Below the pieces are notes generated by a model. That model ran no database searches. It was given only the letters and a program-made list of their open reading frames with translations, and was not told the DNA's origin. A DNA stretch of 40,281 bases, from NCBI GenBank assembly GCA_903920695.1, contig CAIXNB010000056.1:1-40281 (forward strand). Direction: 5' to 3'. Position numbers and translations under genes: made by a program. This document shows positions 8,560 to 16,453 of the stretch, in pieces; within the stretch, counting starts at the first letter, position 1, and every line of letters begins with the position of its first letter. This DNA is from an uncultured beta proteobacterium. GTDB taxonomy: Bacteria > Pseudomonadota > Gammaproteobacteria > Burkholderiales > Burkholderiaceae_C.

Positions 8560-9522
8560 TTACACCTGCACAATGCGAAACGGAACATTACCAGAGACTT
8601 TGGGAAAGCGCAGGCTGAAGCTGATGGTGCGCACATTGTTGAGCACGGTTTTGTCGCGCTTGGCAAGTTGCACACCCTCAGAGAACAGGATGATCTTGTT
8701 GCCAGCCACGGTGCCCAGGGTGAAGGCGATGCTTTGCGTCGTGCAGGCGCGCACGGCAGCGGCAAGCGTGAGTTCTTGCGCCGGTGTGAGTTCAAGCTCG
8801 ATGGAGCCGGTGGTGTCGCGCGAGGTGATGTCGATGCGTTCTTGCGAACACAGGGTGATGTATTCGGGTTTGTTGCCCAGGTCGATCTCAATGCCGGTGC
8901 TGGGGTAGACGGTGCCACCACTGAGCACGCCGCCTGAATAGGTGGCGCCCAGGGTGATGTCCACCACGGTGAGCGCGCCGATGACAGGGGGAGTCTTCCA
9001 CGCGGTGAGTGTGGCCGATGGGTTGGCGACGACACTTTCGCCACCGTCCAGGCCAAGGTAGTCAAAGGTAATGGTGGGGCGCGCGCCCTTCTTGATGCTG
9101 ATCTTGGCATTGCCCATGCAACCAAGCATGGCGTGCACGTAGCCGGCATCGTAGTATTTGTGGGTGGCAGTTTTGAGGCCGGTGCTGACCAGGGAGTATT
9201 CGACGCGGCTGGGCGTGCTCAACAGAGCTTCTGCCATGCCGCAGGCGATGAGCAGGTCGCCCCACTGTGGCGCAGTACCAGCAGTACCGGAGCCGCTAAG
9301 TTCGACAGAGTAGGTGATCTTGGCCAGGGCGCTGGTTTCTTGTTGCTCAAAGCCGCCAAGGCCGTCCCCGACGAATTCTCGGTCAATGACAGTTGACTCA
9401 ATCGGCGGGAAGCTCACCCCGAAGACCTGAATTGCATCTGCCGTACCTGTAGGGGCTGCATCAGTGTTTTGGGTAGTCTCTACTTTGCCGAGCAGGACTG
9501 TCTGGTGGATGTAGCGGGTCAT
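8560..9522 (-). CDS. Major tail tube protein
   Basis: A 320-residue beta-rich protein directly upstream of the tail chaperone, the usual location of the tube protein. Residues 1-12 (MTRYIHQTVLLG) and the segment around SFPPIESTVIDREFVGDGLG fit large siphophage tube subunits; the C-terminal half (LELTPAQELTLAAAVRACTT, then FSEGVQLAKRDKT) looks like a second domain, in line with a length above the 150-250 residues of simple tube proteins. It should assemble as hexameric rings around the tape measure. A ribosome site (GAGT) precedes the ATG at 9522. Family identity rests on position and fold-like composition. Confidence 0.75.
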   Translation of the reverse strand: MTRYIHQTVLLGKVETTQNTDAAPTGTADAIQVFGVSFPPIESTVIDREFVGDGLGGFEQQETSALAKITYSVELSGSGTAGTAPQWGDLLIACGMAEALLSTPSRVEYSLVSTGLKTATHKYYDAGYVHAMLGCMGNAKISIKKGARPTITFDYLGLDGGESVVANPSATLTAWKTPPVIGALTVVDITLGATYSGGVLSGGTVYPSTGIEIDLGNKPEYITLCSQERIDITSRDTTGSIELELTPAQELTLAAAVRACTTQSIAFTLGTVAGNKIILFSEGVQLAKRDKTVLNNVRTISFSLRFPKVSGNVPFRIVQV

Positions 9523-9528
9523 GGCGGG

Positions 9529-9669
9529 TTACTCCTGTTCGGTATTGGTTGTAGACGCCTGCACATCGCGCGGCACCCACTGGTTATTGATTCCGTCCCA
9601 CGTCCAACTGCCGCCGCCGGGCGGGGTACTAGTGGGTTGGCTGGGGGTAGGTGCTTTTTCGGTGGCCAT
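9529..9669 (-). CDS. Small protein of 46 residues, function unknown
   Basis: A short frame starts with ATG at 9669 and stops at 9529, six bases before the tail tube gene. The product is Pro/Thr-rich at the start (TEKAPTPSQPTSTPPGGG) followed by SWTWDGINNQWVPRDV, a compact Trp-rich motif seen in small proteins of phage tail modules. It fills the gap between tail terminator and tube genes exactly and runs in the same direction. No catalytic or membrane feature is visible. Role unknown; being expressed is supported only by its fit and its codon pattern. Confidence 0.55.
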   Translation of the reverse strand: MATEKAPTPSQPTSTPPGGGSWTWDGINNQWVPRDVQASTTNTEQE

Positions 9670-9681
9670 GGTGCTGTCCTG

Positions 9682-10116
9682 TTAGGCAAGGGTGAGGCTA
9701 CTGGTGCGGTGTTGCACGCTGTAGGCTAGGATGCAGATGGCCATGCGGGTGGTGGCCTGGTCAAATTCCCAGCTCAAGGTGGGCTCACCAATGAATACGC
9801 CGGCAATGCCCAGGCTGGGGTCTGCAGCCAGGCGCGCATAGACGGCGCCGGCCAGTGCGTTGGCCGCCGGGCGCGGGCTGGTGGCATTGGCGTTGGCGTA
9901 GCATTTGACGTGAATCTGGGTAAGCCAGTCGACAGGGTTTCCCGTGATGGCGCCGAGTTGCTGGGGATCTGCTCCGACCGGGATGATATTGACGGCGCTG
10001 GTGTAATCCGCGGGCAGAGGGTCAGCCTGGTCAACGAGGATGTTGGCGCAGACGGGCGTGGCTGCCGAGAGCTTGGAGGCGAAGGCATCTTCGATGGCGT
10101 CGAAGGCGGTGCTCAT
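9682..10116 (-). CDS. Tail terminator protein (gpU-like)
   Basis: A 144-residue protein between the head-tail joining gene and the tail tube gene. This is the slot of lambda gpU, which caps the finished tail tube and allows it to join the head. Features are an N-terminal helix (STAFDAIEDAFASKL), a central WLTQIHVKCYANA strand region and a C-terminal segment with WEFDQATTRMAICILAYSVQHR, which fits the mixed alpha/beta fold of terminators. It overlaps the upstream gene by four bases (10113-10116). The call depends on synteny and size more than on a diagnostic motif. Confidence 0.65.
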   Translation of the reverse strand: MSTAFDAIEDAFASKLSAATPVCANILVDQADPLPADYTSAVNIIPVGADPQQLGAITGNPVDWLTQIHVKCYANANATSPRPAANALAGAVYARLAADPSLGIAGVFIGEPTLSWEFDQATTRMAICILAYSVQHRTSSLTLA

Positions 10117-10394
10117 GCTTTCTCCAAAATCAGAGTTGAGACGCCGGTGCCGTCTGGATGAACAGACGCAACCTTGTACGCGATGCTGTTAACGGTAATG
10201 GCGCTACCTTGCAGAAGGCTGGATAGCGTAACAGTCGGTCCCACGATGCTAGGTGCCGACGAGTCGATAAACCCACTAAGAGCGGCCTGGTACCCGTCAT
10301 CGAAAATTACATCTACGTCGACACCAGCGATGTTCACCACGGTGGCGAACTCACTGCTGTCAAAGAAGGTGGACATGTCTTCGGTGAAGGCCAT
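10113..10394 (-). CDS. Head-tail joining protein (gpFII-like)
   Basis: A 93-residue, mostly beta protein with a start MAFTEDMSTFFDSSEFAT and a following VDVDVIFDDGYQAAL segment. That arrangement (short N-terminal arm, then a small beta barrel beginning with a V.VIFD strand) resembles the lambda gpFII head-tail attachment family, which sits at the connector and receives the tail. It is a little shorter than gpFII (117 aa). It is placed between capsid and tail genes and overlaps the tail terminator gene by ATGA. Confidence 0.65.
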   Translation of the reverse strand: MAFTEDMSTFFDSSEFATVVNIAGVDVDVIFDDGYQAALSGFIDSSAPSIVGPTVTLSSLLQGSAITVNSIAYKVASVHPDGTGVSTLILEKA

Positions 10395-10396
10395 GA

Positions 10397-10660
10397 TCAG
10401 CTCTGCAGGTTTGCTTGGTCAGCAGAGCTGCGCCGAGCCTTGGCGCTGGCTTGCAATTGGCGAGCCAGACTCGGCGGTAGATCACCGTCGATCTGGATCT
10501 CTTCTCCAATCTTGAATTGCACCGGCGCAGTGGCCGTGTACCAACCCTTGCGGGATGGCAACGAATCGAGCGCATGCGAGCGGGTGGCGACCTGGGGATC
10601 GGTAAGCCCCAGGACAGCACCCTCTTGCAGGCATAGCACTGCGACGGTGGTGTACTTCAT
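10397..10660 (-). CDS. Small capsid-module protein, function unknown
   Basis: An 87-residue protein between the major capsid gene and the head-tail joining gene. It begins MKYTTVAVLCLQEGAVLGLT, then DPQVATRSHALDSL and a VQFKIGEEIQIDGDLP motif; the C-terminal 20 residues are polar and probably disordered. Small proteins of this pattern are common next to capsid genes in phages of Proteobacteria, but I know of no assigned function. It may be a head completion or minor head protein. The two-base gap to the next gene suggests one transcript. Confidence 0.6.
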   Translation of the reverse strand: MKYTTVAVLCLQEGAVLGLTDPQVATRSHALDSLPSRKGWYTATAPVQFKIGEEIQIDGDLPPSLARQLQASAKARRSSADQANLQS

Positions 10661-10678
10661 GCTGGTGCGTCCTTTGGC

Positions 10679-11632
10679 TTAGACCAACGTGACCAGGCAG
10701 GCACGCTGCCAGTAGCCGTATCCCACGCTGCGCCAGCTGTCCAGACCGAACTGCCAGGCATCGTTGTCGAACTCGTACTCGGACCCTTCGGCCTTGACTT
10801 TGAGCTCGGTGCTTTTTTCTTCCTGGCAGATCATTCCCTTGATCGGGCTGTCAACACGGTGCACGCTGAACTTGTCGGTCCAGATAGACAGGCGTGGATT
10901 CATGACGACACTGATCTTCAAGCCAGCAATGAGGTTGGCATTGAGGTTTTGCTGCAGCGCCGTTGTGGTCACAGCGGATACGGCAGCGGAGGCGATGAGG
11001 TATAGACTCACCGGCACCTTGACGATGAACTCCTTGGCGTTCTCGTTCATCGGCTCGCCCTTGTCATCCTTGAAGGCTAGGATCTGGGCAATACAGGCAA
11101 GCAGTGCCTGCTGGAACTCTTCCACCGAGGGTGCGGTAGCAGTTCCATGCACAAGCGCCGGCAGTGCGGAGATGTCAACCGAGATCGAGTTGCTCTGCGT
11201 GCCAGACTTGCCTTCGGCGTGATCGGTGGCAAAGTAGTACGAACCGTCGTAGCAGACGTTGGAGGCACCATTTAGCAGCAAGCTGGACAGCAGGCTGGCC
11301 CAATGGGTCACGCTGCGATCGGCAAACTCCTGAACGCGGACCTGAATCTGGCCCGTCTTGTCGCGCCGGGCATCCTTGACAGCGACTTCGAGCGTGGACT
11401 CGTAATGCTTGTTGGTGATGGTCAGCGCGTTCGAAGACAGACCCTTGGCCTGGCGGCCACCGATCCATTCGCGAAAGCCGGGCGACTGACCCAGGAACGC
11501 ATAGGTTTCACTGGATTGATCGGAGCCGAACATGTTGGAGAGGCCCGATACCCAGGGCAGGCCGGCATTGGTTTCGAGCCGGGCGAAGTACATGCCGCGA
11601 ATGGCGCGGCTGGAAAGTAGGCTTTGGTCCAT
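10679..11632 (-). CDS. Major capsid protein (Mu gpT-type)
   Basis: A 317-residue protein with hallmarks of the Mu gpT major head subunit: YAFLGQSPGFREWIGGRQ at about residues 44-61, NKHYESTLEV, VCYDGSYYFATDHAEG in the middle, and VGYGYWQRACLVTL at the C terminus. gpT-type proteins have the HK97 fold and build the icosahedral shell. It follows the protease-scaffold and decoration genes, as in many phages. The neighbours for DNA packaging (terminase, portal) are lambda-type, so the capsid gene comes from a different lineage than its packaging partners. Confidence 0.85.
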   Translation of the reverse strand: MDQSLLSSRAIRGMYFARLETNAGLPWVSGLSNMFGSDQSSETYAFLGQSPGFREWIGGRQAKGLSSNALTITNKHYESTLEVAVKDARRDKTGQIQVRVQEFADRSVTHWASLLSSLLLNGASNVCYDGSYYFATDHAEGKSGTQSNSISVDISALPALVHGTATAPSVEEFQQALLACIAQILAFKDDKGEPMNENAKEFIVKVPVSLYLIASAAVSAVTTTALQQNLNANLIAGLKISVVMNPRLSIWTDKFSVHRVDSPIKGMICQEEKSTELKVKAEGSEYEFDNDAWQFGLDSWRSVGYGYWQRACLVTLV

Positions 11633-11682
11633 GATGTGTGATTTCCTGTTTGGTTCGTTGAACGGGGTTGCTGTACGCCGGC

Positions 11683-12588
11683 TTAGTTGCCGGTGGCCCA
11701 GGTGCCGCGCAGGGATCGCACGATCGGACCGTTGGCATCGCCGGTGCCCAGCACTACGAAGTCGCCGCGACGCGCGGTGGCCTTGGTGTTGCCCAGGGCG
11801 GTGTTGTCAGTCCCGGGGAGATCAGGGCCTTGGATCTTGTCGGCGGCCGCTGGGCTTATCTTCAGGAAGACCGTACCGAAGGCAGCGATGTTGACGATGG
11901 CGCAATTGACAGGCGTGGCGACCGCAGGCAGCGTGACTACCTTGGCGTCGGTATCGACGAAGAAGACCTTGCCGTTGTCCTCGATGTCGAGAGTTTTATC
12001 GGCGCTGATGGTCTCGCGCACGGTATAGGCCGCCCAGGGATCTTTGTAGCAGTCCGCATCGAATGCGACCACGGCCACGCCTGCCGACACATAGCGCTTG
12101 ACGAAACCAACGAAGCTGGCGCCAACCGGGTTGAATGTGAATGCGTTGTCATCGGTAGCGTAGACCGGCTGATTGACGTCGGTAATCACTGCGCCGCTGA
12201 CGGAGAGTTCAATCTCACCGCTCTCGACCAACTCGACATTGAGTGCAGCTGCGGCGCCTGCCGAGTTATCGGCCTTTGCAACAGCGAAGCCGACAAACCT
12301 GTCTCCGCCAACCAGCGGTCGGGTATGTCCAGTTGCAGCGACCAGGCCTGTCGCCGCGCCTTCATAGATGATGTCGGATGCAATCACGGGCAGCGCATTA
12401 CGTTCACCCAGTTCGAAGGCTCGCGGCAGGTTCGCTGCCAGCGTGACGCCGGCAAAGCCCAGCATGGAGAGGTTGTCGGCCCCAACGAATGTGACGGCAT
12501 CCTGAGCCGCCTGTGCGACTTGAGGAAAGATGGCGGAGGCCAGGGCGAAGACAGCCAGAATGGCGGTCAGGAAATAAGACTTTTTCAT
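11683..12588 (-). CDS. Capsid decoration-like protein with N-terminal signal-like sequence
   Basis: A 301-residue protein between scaffold and major capsid genes, the place of head decoration proteins. Residues about 75-185 (GGDRFVGFAVAKADNSAGAA, then VNQPVYATDDNAFTF and VAVVAFDA) resemble the DUF2190-type capsid cement family. A second beta domain follows to residue 301 (KVFFVDTDAKVVTLPAV). The N terminus is odd: MKKS, a hydrophobic core of about 17 residues and PQVAQA before AQD look exactly like a Sec signal peptide with an AxA cleavage site. A cytoplasmic virion part should not carry one. It may instead be a cleaved assembly peptide or hydrophobic anchor. The role in the head is inferred from domain and place. 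Confidence 0.65.
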   Translation of the reverse strand: MKKSYFLTAILAVFALASAIFPQVAQAAQDAVTFVGADNLSMLGFAGVTLAANLPRAFELGERNALPVIASDIIYEGAATGLVAATGHTRPLVGGDRFVGFAVAKADNSAGAAAALNVELVESGEIELSVSGAVITDVNQPVYATDDNAFTFNPVGASFVGFVKRYVSAGVAVVAFDADCYKDPWAAYTVRETISADKTLDIEDNGKVFFVDTDAKVVTLPAVATPVNCAIVNIAAFGTVFLKISPAAADKIQGPDLPGTDNTALGNTKATARRGDFVVLGTGDANGPIVRSLRGTWATGN

Positions 12589-12629
12589 GATGATGGGTCC
12601 TGAAAGTTGAGGGAGTTGACGGACGCTGC

Positions 12630-13115
12630 TTACGCAGACTTTTTGCCCAGCACGCGGACTTTTCCGCTTTGCTCGGCTTTGACCAGGGCGGTGTAATCAG
12701 CCAGGCTGAGAAACTCCGCACGGATGGTGGCGCTGGCTTCCCATTCAGCCTTGCAGCGGTCTTCAACCGGCAGGGCTTCGACGCGCTGCTTTTCTGCAAC
12801 GGCCTTGGCATCAGCACCGGCCTCGACAGTGGCCGTCGCTGTGCTGGGAACGGGCTTGGGCGCATCGGCATTGGCGGCAGCACCTTGCGCAGCGCGAAGC
12901 GTGCGTTCGGCCTGATTGACGGCCAGCGCGGCATCACCGCCCGAGCTCTTGCCATCGAACTTCAGCGTGGCGATCAAGGCCTCGTGGCCAGGAATGATGG
13001 CGGATTCAACAGCCTGGATGCGGCTGCGCTCGGCAGTGGCGCCGGCAGCCATGAATTCAGTTTGGAGAAGAGCGAACAGCGCAGGATGCTGTTGCTCAAG
13101 GGTGGCACGGTCCAT
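12630..13115 (-). CDS. Scaffold protein from internal start (Nu3-like)
   Basis: Within the protease-scaffold gene, codon 326 is an ATG (13115) preceded by AAAAGGACCACCACC, a good ribosome site (AAGGA) at normal distance. Translation from it would give a 161-residue protein identical to the C-terminal scaffold region, as lambda Nu3 is made from within C. The product is helical and charged, fitting a scaffold that is lost from the prohead after proteolysis. The internal start is seen in sequence; that it is used is inference from the lambda parallel. Confidence 0.6.
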   Translation of the reverse strand: MDRATLEQQHPALFALLQTEFMAAGATAERSRIQAVESAIIPGHEALIATLKFDGKSSGGDAALAVNQAERTLRAAQGAAANADAPKPVPSTATATVEAGADAKAVAEKQRVEALPVEDRCKAEWEASATIRAEFLSLADYTALVKAEQSGKVRVLGKKSA

Positions 13116-14090
13116 GGTGGTGGTCCTTTTAGTTACGGTTGATGACAGTTCGAGCGACACCGGCTCTGGTGGAACGGCAGATGTCTGCACACCGGCGGAC
13201 GCTGCAGGAGACGCGGAAACACCGCCTTGTGCAAAAACGGATTTGCGCGGACGGGAGAATTTGGAAGGGTTGGCGGCGAGTTGTTGAACCATGGAGTCAA
13301 CGGTGGCGAAGCCGTCCACTAGACCGTGGTCGATGGCTTGTTGGCCAATGAAGATGCGGCCGTCAGCCATATTGGCCAGAACGGATTCGGGAGTGGTGCC
13401 ACGGTAGCTGGCGACCGCATCGACAAATACGGAATACAGGTGGTCGACATGGCCCTGCAGATAGGCCAGACCTTCGACCGACAGCGGGCCGGTGTCGCTG
13501 GCAATCCGTTTGTATTTCCCAGCTGTGATCTCAGTGACAGTACCGGCCGCCTTGGGGTCGTAGCGGTGGCTGGCGACGACACCAATGGAGCCGACTTGGA
13601 CGGTGGGACCGCTGATGAAGATGGCATTGGCTGCAGATCCGGCCCAATACGCGGCGCTGGACAGCGTGGCCTCGCTGACCGTGACAATGGGTTTGGTTGC
13701 CGCGAGTTCACGGATGGTGGCGGCCAGCTCCGGCGTGCCAAAAACGCTGCCGCCGGGTGAGTCGATGGCGAGCACCAGTGCGTTCACACGCGGGTCGGCA
13801 ATGGCGCTTTCAATTTGCGTGCTGGCCATCTGGGTGGAGACGCCGCCGCTGACACGCATGAAAAGGTTGGCTTTGGGCGCCATGACGCCATCGAGGGCAA
13901 GTACAGCCACACCGCCCTCGCGGATCTGATAGTCCTGCTGATCATTCGCCAGAGGCCGGCCGAGCCGTGCCTCGATGGCATCGATGTCAATCTTCTCGCC
14001 GCGCAGATGCGTCGTGTAGATCGCCTGGATCTCGCGCAGCTTGTCCGGCGCGATTGCCCAGGGTGCGGTGAGGAGGTCAAGCAGTTTCAT
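12630..14090 (-). CDS. S49-family prohead protease fused to scaffold protein
   Basis: A 486-residue protein. The N-terminal 270 residues are an SppA/S49 (ClpP-fold) peptidase: GGVAVLALDGVMAPK, VNALVLAIDSPGGSVFGTPE and SEATLSSAAYWAGSAA, the last containing the presumed serine nucleophile, then GSIGVVASH. It corresponds to lambda gpC, which matures the prohead. Residues from about 326 on (MDRATLEQQHPALFALLQTE) form an acidic helical scaffold region like lambda Nu3, ending in VRVLGKKSA. A separate in-frame start exists for this part. No strong ribosome site precedes the ATG at 14090. It is followed by the decoration and capsid genes. Confidence 0.85.
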   Translation of the reverse strand: MKLLDLLTAPWAIAPDKLREIQAIYTTHLRGEKIDIDAIEARLGRPLANDQQDYQIREGGVAVLALDGVMAPKANLFMRVSGGVSTQMASTQIESAIADPRVNALVLAIDSPGGSVFGTPELAATIRELAATKPIVTVSEATLSSAAYWAGSAANAIFISGPTVQVGSIGVVASHRYDPKAAGTVTEITAGKYKRIASDTGPLSVEGLAYLQGHVDHLYSVFVDAVASYRGTTPESVLANMADGRIFIGQQAIDHGLVDGFATVDSMVQQLAANPSKFSRPRKSVFAQGGVSASPAASAGVQTSAVPPEPVSLELSSTVTKRTTTMDRATLEQQHPALFALLQTEFMAAGATAERSRIQAVESAIIPGHEALIATLKFDGKSSGGDAALAVNQAERTLRAAQGAAANADAPKPVPSTATATVEAGADAKAVAEKQRVEALPVEDRCKAEWEASATIRAEFLSLADYTALVKAEQSGKVRVLGKKSA

Positions 14091-14132
14091 GGCGGTTTTG
14101 AAATTGATGGGGTACTGTAGAAATTCCGAGTC

Positions 14133-14161
14133 AAAAAAAATAGGGCAATTTGCGACAACTT
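14133..14161. repeat. 29-base direct repeat, copy 1 (portal-protease gap)
   Basis: This copy lies two bases past the stop codon of the portal gene. It matches the copy at 16114-16142 with a single mismatch. Read on the minus strand it has GTTGTCGCAA at the start and a run of eight T at the end, with a short GCAA/TTGC inverted repeat. The stem is too weak for an ordinary intrinsic terminator. Confidence 0.85.
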
Positions 14162-14163
14162 CT

Positions 14164-15861
14164 TTATCGGCTCAGGCCTCGCCGCAATTCCGCCGCGGCT
14201 GCATCCTCCTGGTCGCTGCCAGGATCAACCGGTTTGTCAGTTGGAGCGTTCGGATCTGCGTTGGGATCGACACTCGAATCTGCCGCGACCGGTACCGAAC
14301 CAGGCGCGGCTGCAGGCGCCGTACCATCGCGCTTTTGCATAGCAACTTCCTTGGTACGCTGGCGGTGCTTGGCGTCCCAGTCCTGCCCGTCGTGCAAGAT
14401 GGACTCGGCCTGCAGGGTGCTGATCTCCATGGCAACGCGCTTTTCTGCAGCTGTGACTTCCTTGAGGGGATCCACGGAGCCGGGACCGTCGCCAGTCCAG
14501 ATCGATGCGCACCAGGCGGCGCGGATCGCGCGATCGGCGAAGAAGCCCGGGCACGCAATGCGGCCCACAGCCACTTCGTTGGCGAGCCAGAGTTCAAGTA
14601 CCGGCTGGCAGATCGTCTTCGCCATTTTTTCGCGGCGTTGCGTGAATCCACGCCAGGCCATCAACAGAGCGCCGCGGGCAGCGGTGTAACTGGACTGAAA
14701 GTGCATCGTGAGCACTTCGTGCGGCATTCCCAACGCCATACCGATCTGTCGCACCATGGCATTCCAGAATGGATCGAACTCAGGATTGGGTCGACCAGGC
14801 GTTTGTATGTTTGCCTTCTCACCGGGAAGCAGATTGATCGCTTTGCCACTCTCCATCTTGCCGGACCACTTCTGGGCATTGTTGACGATAGTCTTGGCAG
14901 ATTCATCGTCGTAGAGGTCCTGGAATGCCTCGGCATCCATCTCCATGAACATCACATAGATGCTGGACACGACAGCTGCATTGAGTTCCGCATCGCTCCA
15001 TTTGTTGAGCTGTTTGAGCGGCTCGATGATCGGTGCGATCCAGGGTACGCCGCGTACCTGCCCAGGACGCAGGCAGTCAAAATGATGCAGCACATTGCGC
15101 CTGCCGGTGGAGCCACGCAGTTCAACCCGCGTCCATTCGTTGACGCCACGCCAGTCGCCCGGATGATTCTTGGCTACGTGGACGGCGATCGGTATGCCGG
15201 TATCCGCTTCCAACTCAACCCCATCCTGCAGTGTGTCGCTTTGCTGCTGACCACGGGGATTGCAAACGCGGTCAGCCTCCACCAGCTGCAGTGCCAGGCT
15301 CAGTTCTCCATAGCGCTCCACCATGGGTGTCAGAACGAATATGTCTCCGCTCTCGCGGGACGATCGGTACGTCAGTTCGATATTGCTGTAGAAGTCGAGT
15401 TTGCGGAGATAGTCGGAATCCGGCGACGATGCCCAAATATTGAAACGGAACTTGGTGTCATCCATCCACTCCTGGGCACGCTCTTCTGTGATGCCGAGGC
15501 GTTTGGCGTTGATCGCTGGCGTGTAGGACAGTCCGGTACCGACAACGTGCAGCACATCGGTGTTGAGCGCACCCAGGGCGACCGGCGCATTGCGCATCTG
15601 GTCACGGCTGCGATCACGCAACATGGGGAGATCAGGCGAGATGTCCACTGCTGGCGAACCGCCGCCCGGGTTCCAGTCTGCGGTGGCGGCGCGGTCGCGC
15701 CGCGCGCCAATGTAACCACCAAAGCCTCTCCCCATGGCGACAGTGGCCTCAAACTTGAGCCGGTTGTGCAGCATGATCTGCGCCGTTTTAGGCGCGACAT
15801 GCGCGAGCGCGCGCTCGATCAGTGTGGGTTCAAAGTTTGGGTTGGGTCGTTTCATGTTCAA
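14164..15861 (-). CDS. Portal protein (lambda gpB-type)
   Basis: A 565-residue portal of the lambda family. Supporting segments are FEATVAMGRGFGGYIGARRD near the N terminus, LRDRSRDQMRNAPVALGALN, VVGTGLSYTPAI, the central FDCLRPGQVRGVPWIAPIIE, and LGMPHEVLTMHFQSSYTAARG. Twelve copies form the vertex channel through which DNA is packaged, attached to terminase and later to the head-tail connector. Its C terminus is a Pro/Ala/Asp-rich tail. The start overlaps the gpW-like stop by ATGA; a second ATG two codons later is possible. Lambda gpB has 533 residues, so the length is usual. Confidence 0.92.
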   Translation of the reverse strand: MNMKRPNPNFEPTLIERALAHVAPKTAQIMLHNRLKFEATVAMGRGFGGYIGARRDRAATADWNPGGGSPAVDISPDLPMLRDRSRDQMRNAPVALGALNTDVLHVVGTGLSYTPAINAKRLGITEERAQEWMDDTKFRFNIWASSPDSDYLRKLDFYSNIELTYRSSRESGDIFVLTPMVERYGELSLALQLVEADRVCNPRGQQQSDTLQDGVELEADTGIPIAVHVAKNHPGDWRGVNEWTRVELRGSTGRRNVLHHFDCLRPGQVRGVPWIAPIIEPLKQLNKWSDAELNAAVVSSIYVMFMEMDAEAFQDLYDDESAKTIVNNAQKWSGKMESGKAINLLPGEKANIQTPGRPNPEFDPFWNAMVRQIGMALGMPHEVLTMHFQSSYTAARGALLMAWRGFTQRREKMAKTICQPVLELWLANEVAVGRIACPGFFADRAIRAAWCASIWTGDGPGSVDPLKEVTAAEKRVAMEISTLQAESILHDGQDWDAKHRQRTKEVAMQKRDGTAPAAAPGSVPVAADSSVDPNADPNAPTDKPVDPGSDQEDAAAAELRRGLSR

Positions 15862-16085
15862 CCGCCGACAACGACGGTGCGTGATCGCCCGCGGCCGAGA
15901 CCGCGCAGGCTGAGTTGTTTGACGCGGCCGTTCCAGGTCTCGATGCCGACCTGGATCTCGGCGAGATTGGCACGCTGCAGTATTCGGCCGGCGATCTCGT
16001 ATTTCTGACCGGATAACACCTTCTGTTCGGCGGTCAGGTAAAGGGCGAGCTGGGCCTCTGCTTGTTCAAGTGTGATTCCTGCCAT
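15858..16085 (-). CDS. gpW-like head-tail connector (DUF6148 type)
   Basis: A 75-residue protein between the Mor-like gene and the portal gene. The sequence MAGITLEQAEAQLALYLTAE followed by GQKYEIAGRILQRANLAEI is the typical pattern of small gpW/DUF6148 connector proteins: two helices around a short hairpin. In lambda gpW (68 aa) completes the filled head and forms the platform for the tail. The C terminus is basic (RGLGRGRSRTVV). It overlaps the portal start by four bases, and a 29-base repeat precedes it. Confidence 0.8.
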   Translation of the reverse strand: MAGITLEQAEAQLALYLTAEQKVLSGQKYEIAGRILQRANLAEIQVGIETWNGRVKQLSLRGLGRGRSRTVVVGG

Positions 16086-16113
16086 AGTGGCTGGAGTCTA
16101 AAAATCGCCAGGA

Positions 16114-16142
16114 AAAAAAAATAGGGCAAATTGCGACAACTT
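16114..16142. repeat. 29-base direct repeat, copy 2 (upstream of gpW-like gene)
   Basis: Second copy of the repeat found at 14133-14161, again two bases after a stop codon, here that of the Mor-like gene. The two copies bracket the gpW-portal gene pair almost exactly. Confidence 0.85.
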
Positions 16143-16144
16143 TT

Positions 16145-16453
16145 TCAAACCCAGCGTTTGAGGTAGCGGTAAAGAGTGGACCGGTCAATGCCGTGCGACT
16201 CGGCGATCTGGTCGGTCGGGACCGTTGTCATCGTGTCGGACAGCGCATCGCGCACAACCTGGGCGCGTTGTTCCGAGGTCGGATGCTTCTTGCGCTTGGT
16301 GATGCGAAACCGTAATCCGCCATATCTGGACTTGACGATCTGTTCAATGTCGCGCGACTTTTCAGGGGTTAAGCCAGCTGTCGCCGAGGCAACGACTTCC
16401 AGGATCGCCAGCACAATGTCGATCTCGCGGTCGGTGTTGTCGGCACGCTGCAT
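16145..16453 (-). CDS. Mor/C-like HTH transcription regulator
   Basis: A 102-residue protein whose ATG shares a base with the terminase stop codon (TGATG). The N-terminal part has GLTPEKSRDIEQIVKSRYGG at about residues 27-46 and the C-terminal part a helix-turn-helix, TDQIAESHGIDRSTLYRYLK. The order (dimerisation helices, YGG beta hairpin, HTH) is that of Mu Mor and C proteins, activators of middle and late transcription. It is shorter than Mor (129 aa). Being within the packaging block it may act back on structural gene expression. A general HTH of the resolvase type is the alternative. Confidence 0.6.
   Translation of the reverse strand: MQRADNTDREIDIVLAILEVVASATAGLTPEKSRDIEQIVKSRYGGLRFRITKRKKHPTSEQRAQVVRDALSDTMTTVPTDQIAESHGIDRSTLYRYLKRWV

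Noticed and set aside
14041-16008. A 655-codon plus-strand frame
   Set aside because: It is the antisense of the portal and gpW-like genes, which have clear family motifs and correct overlaps.
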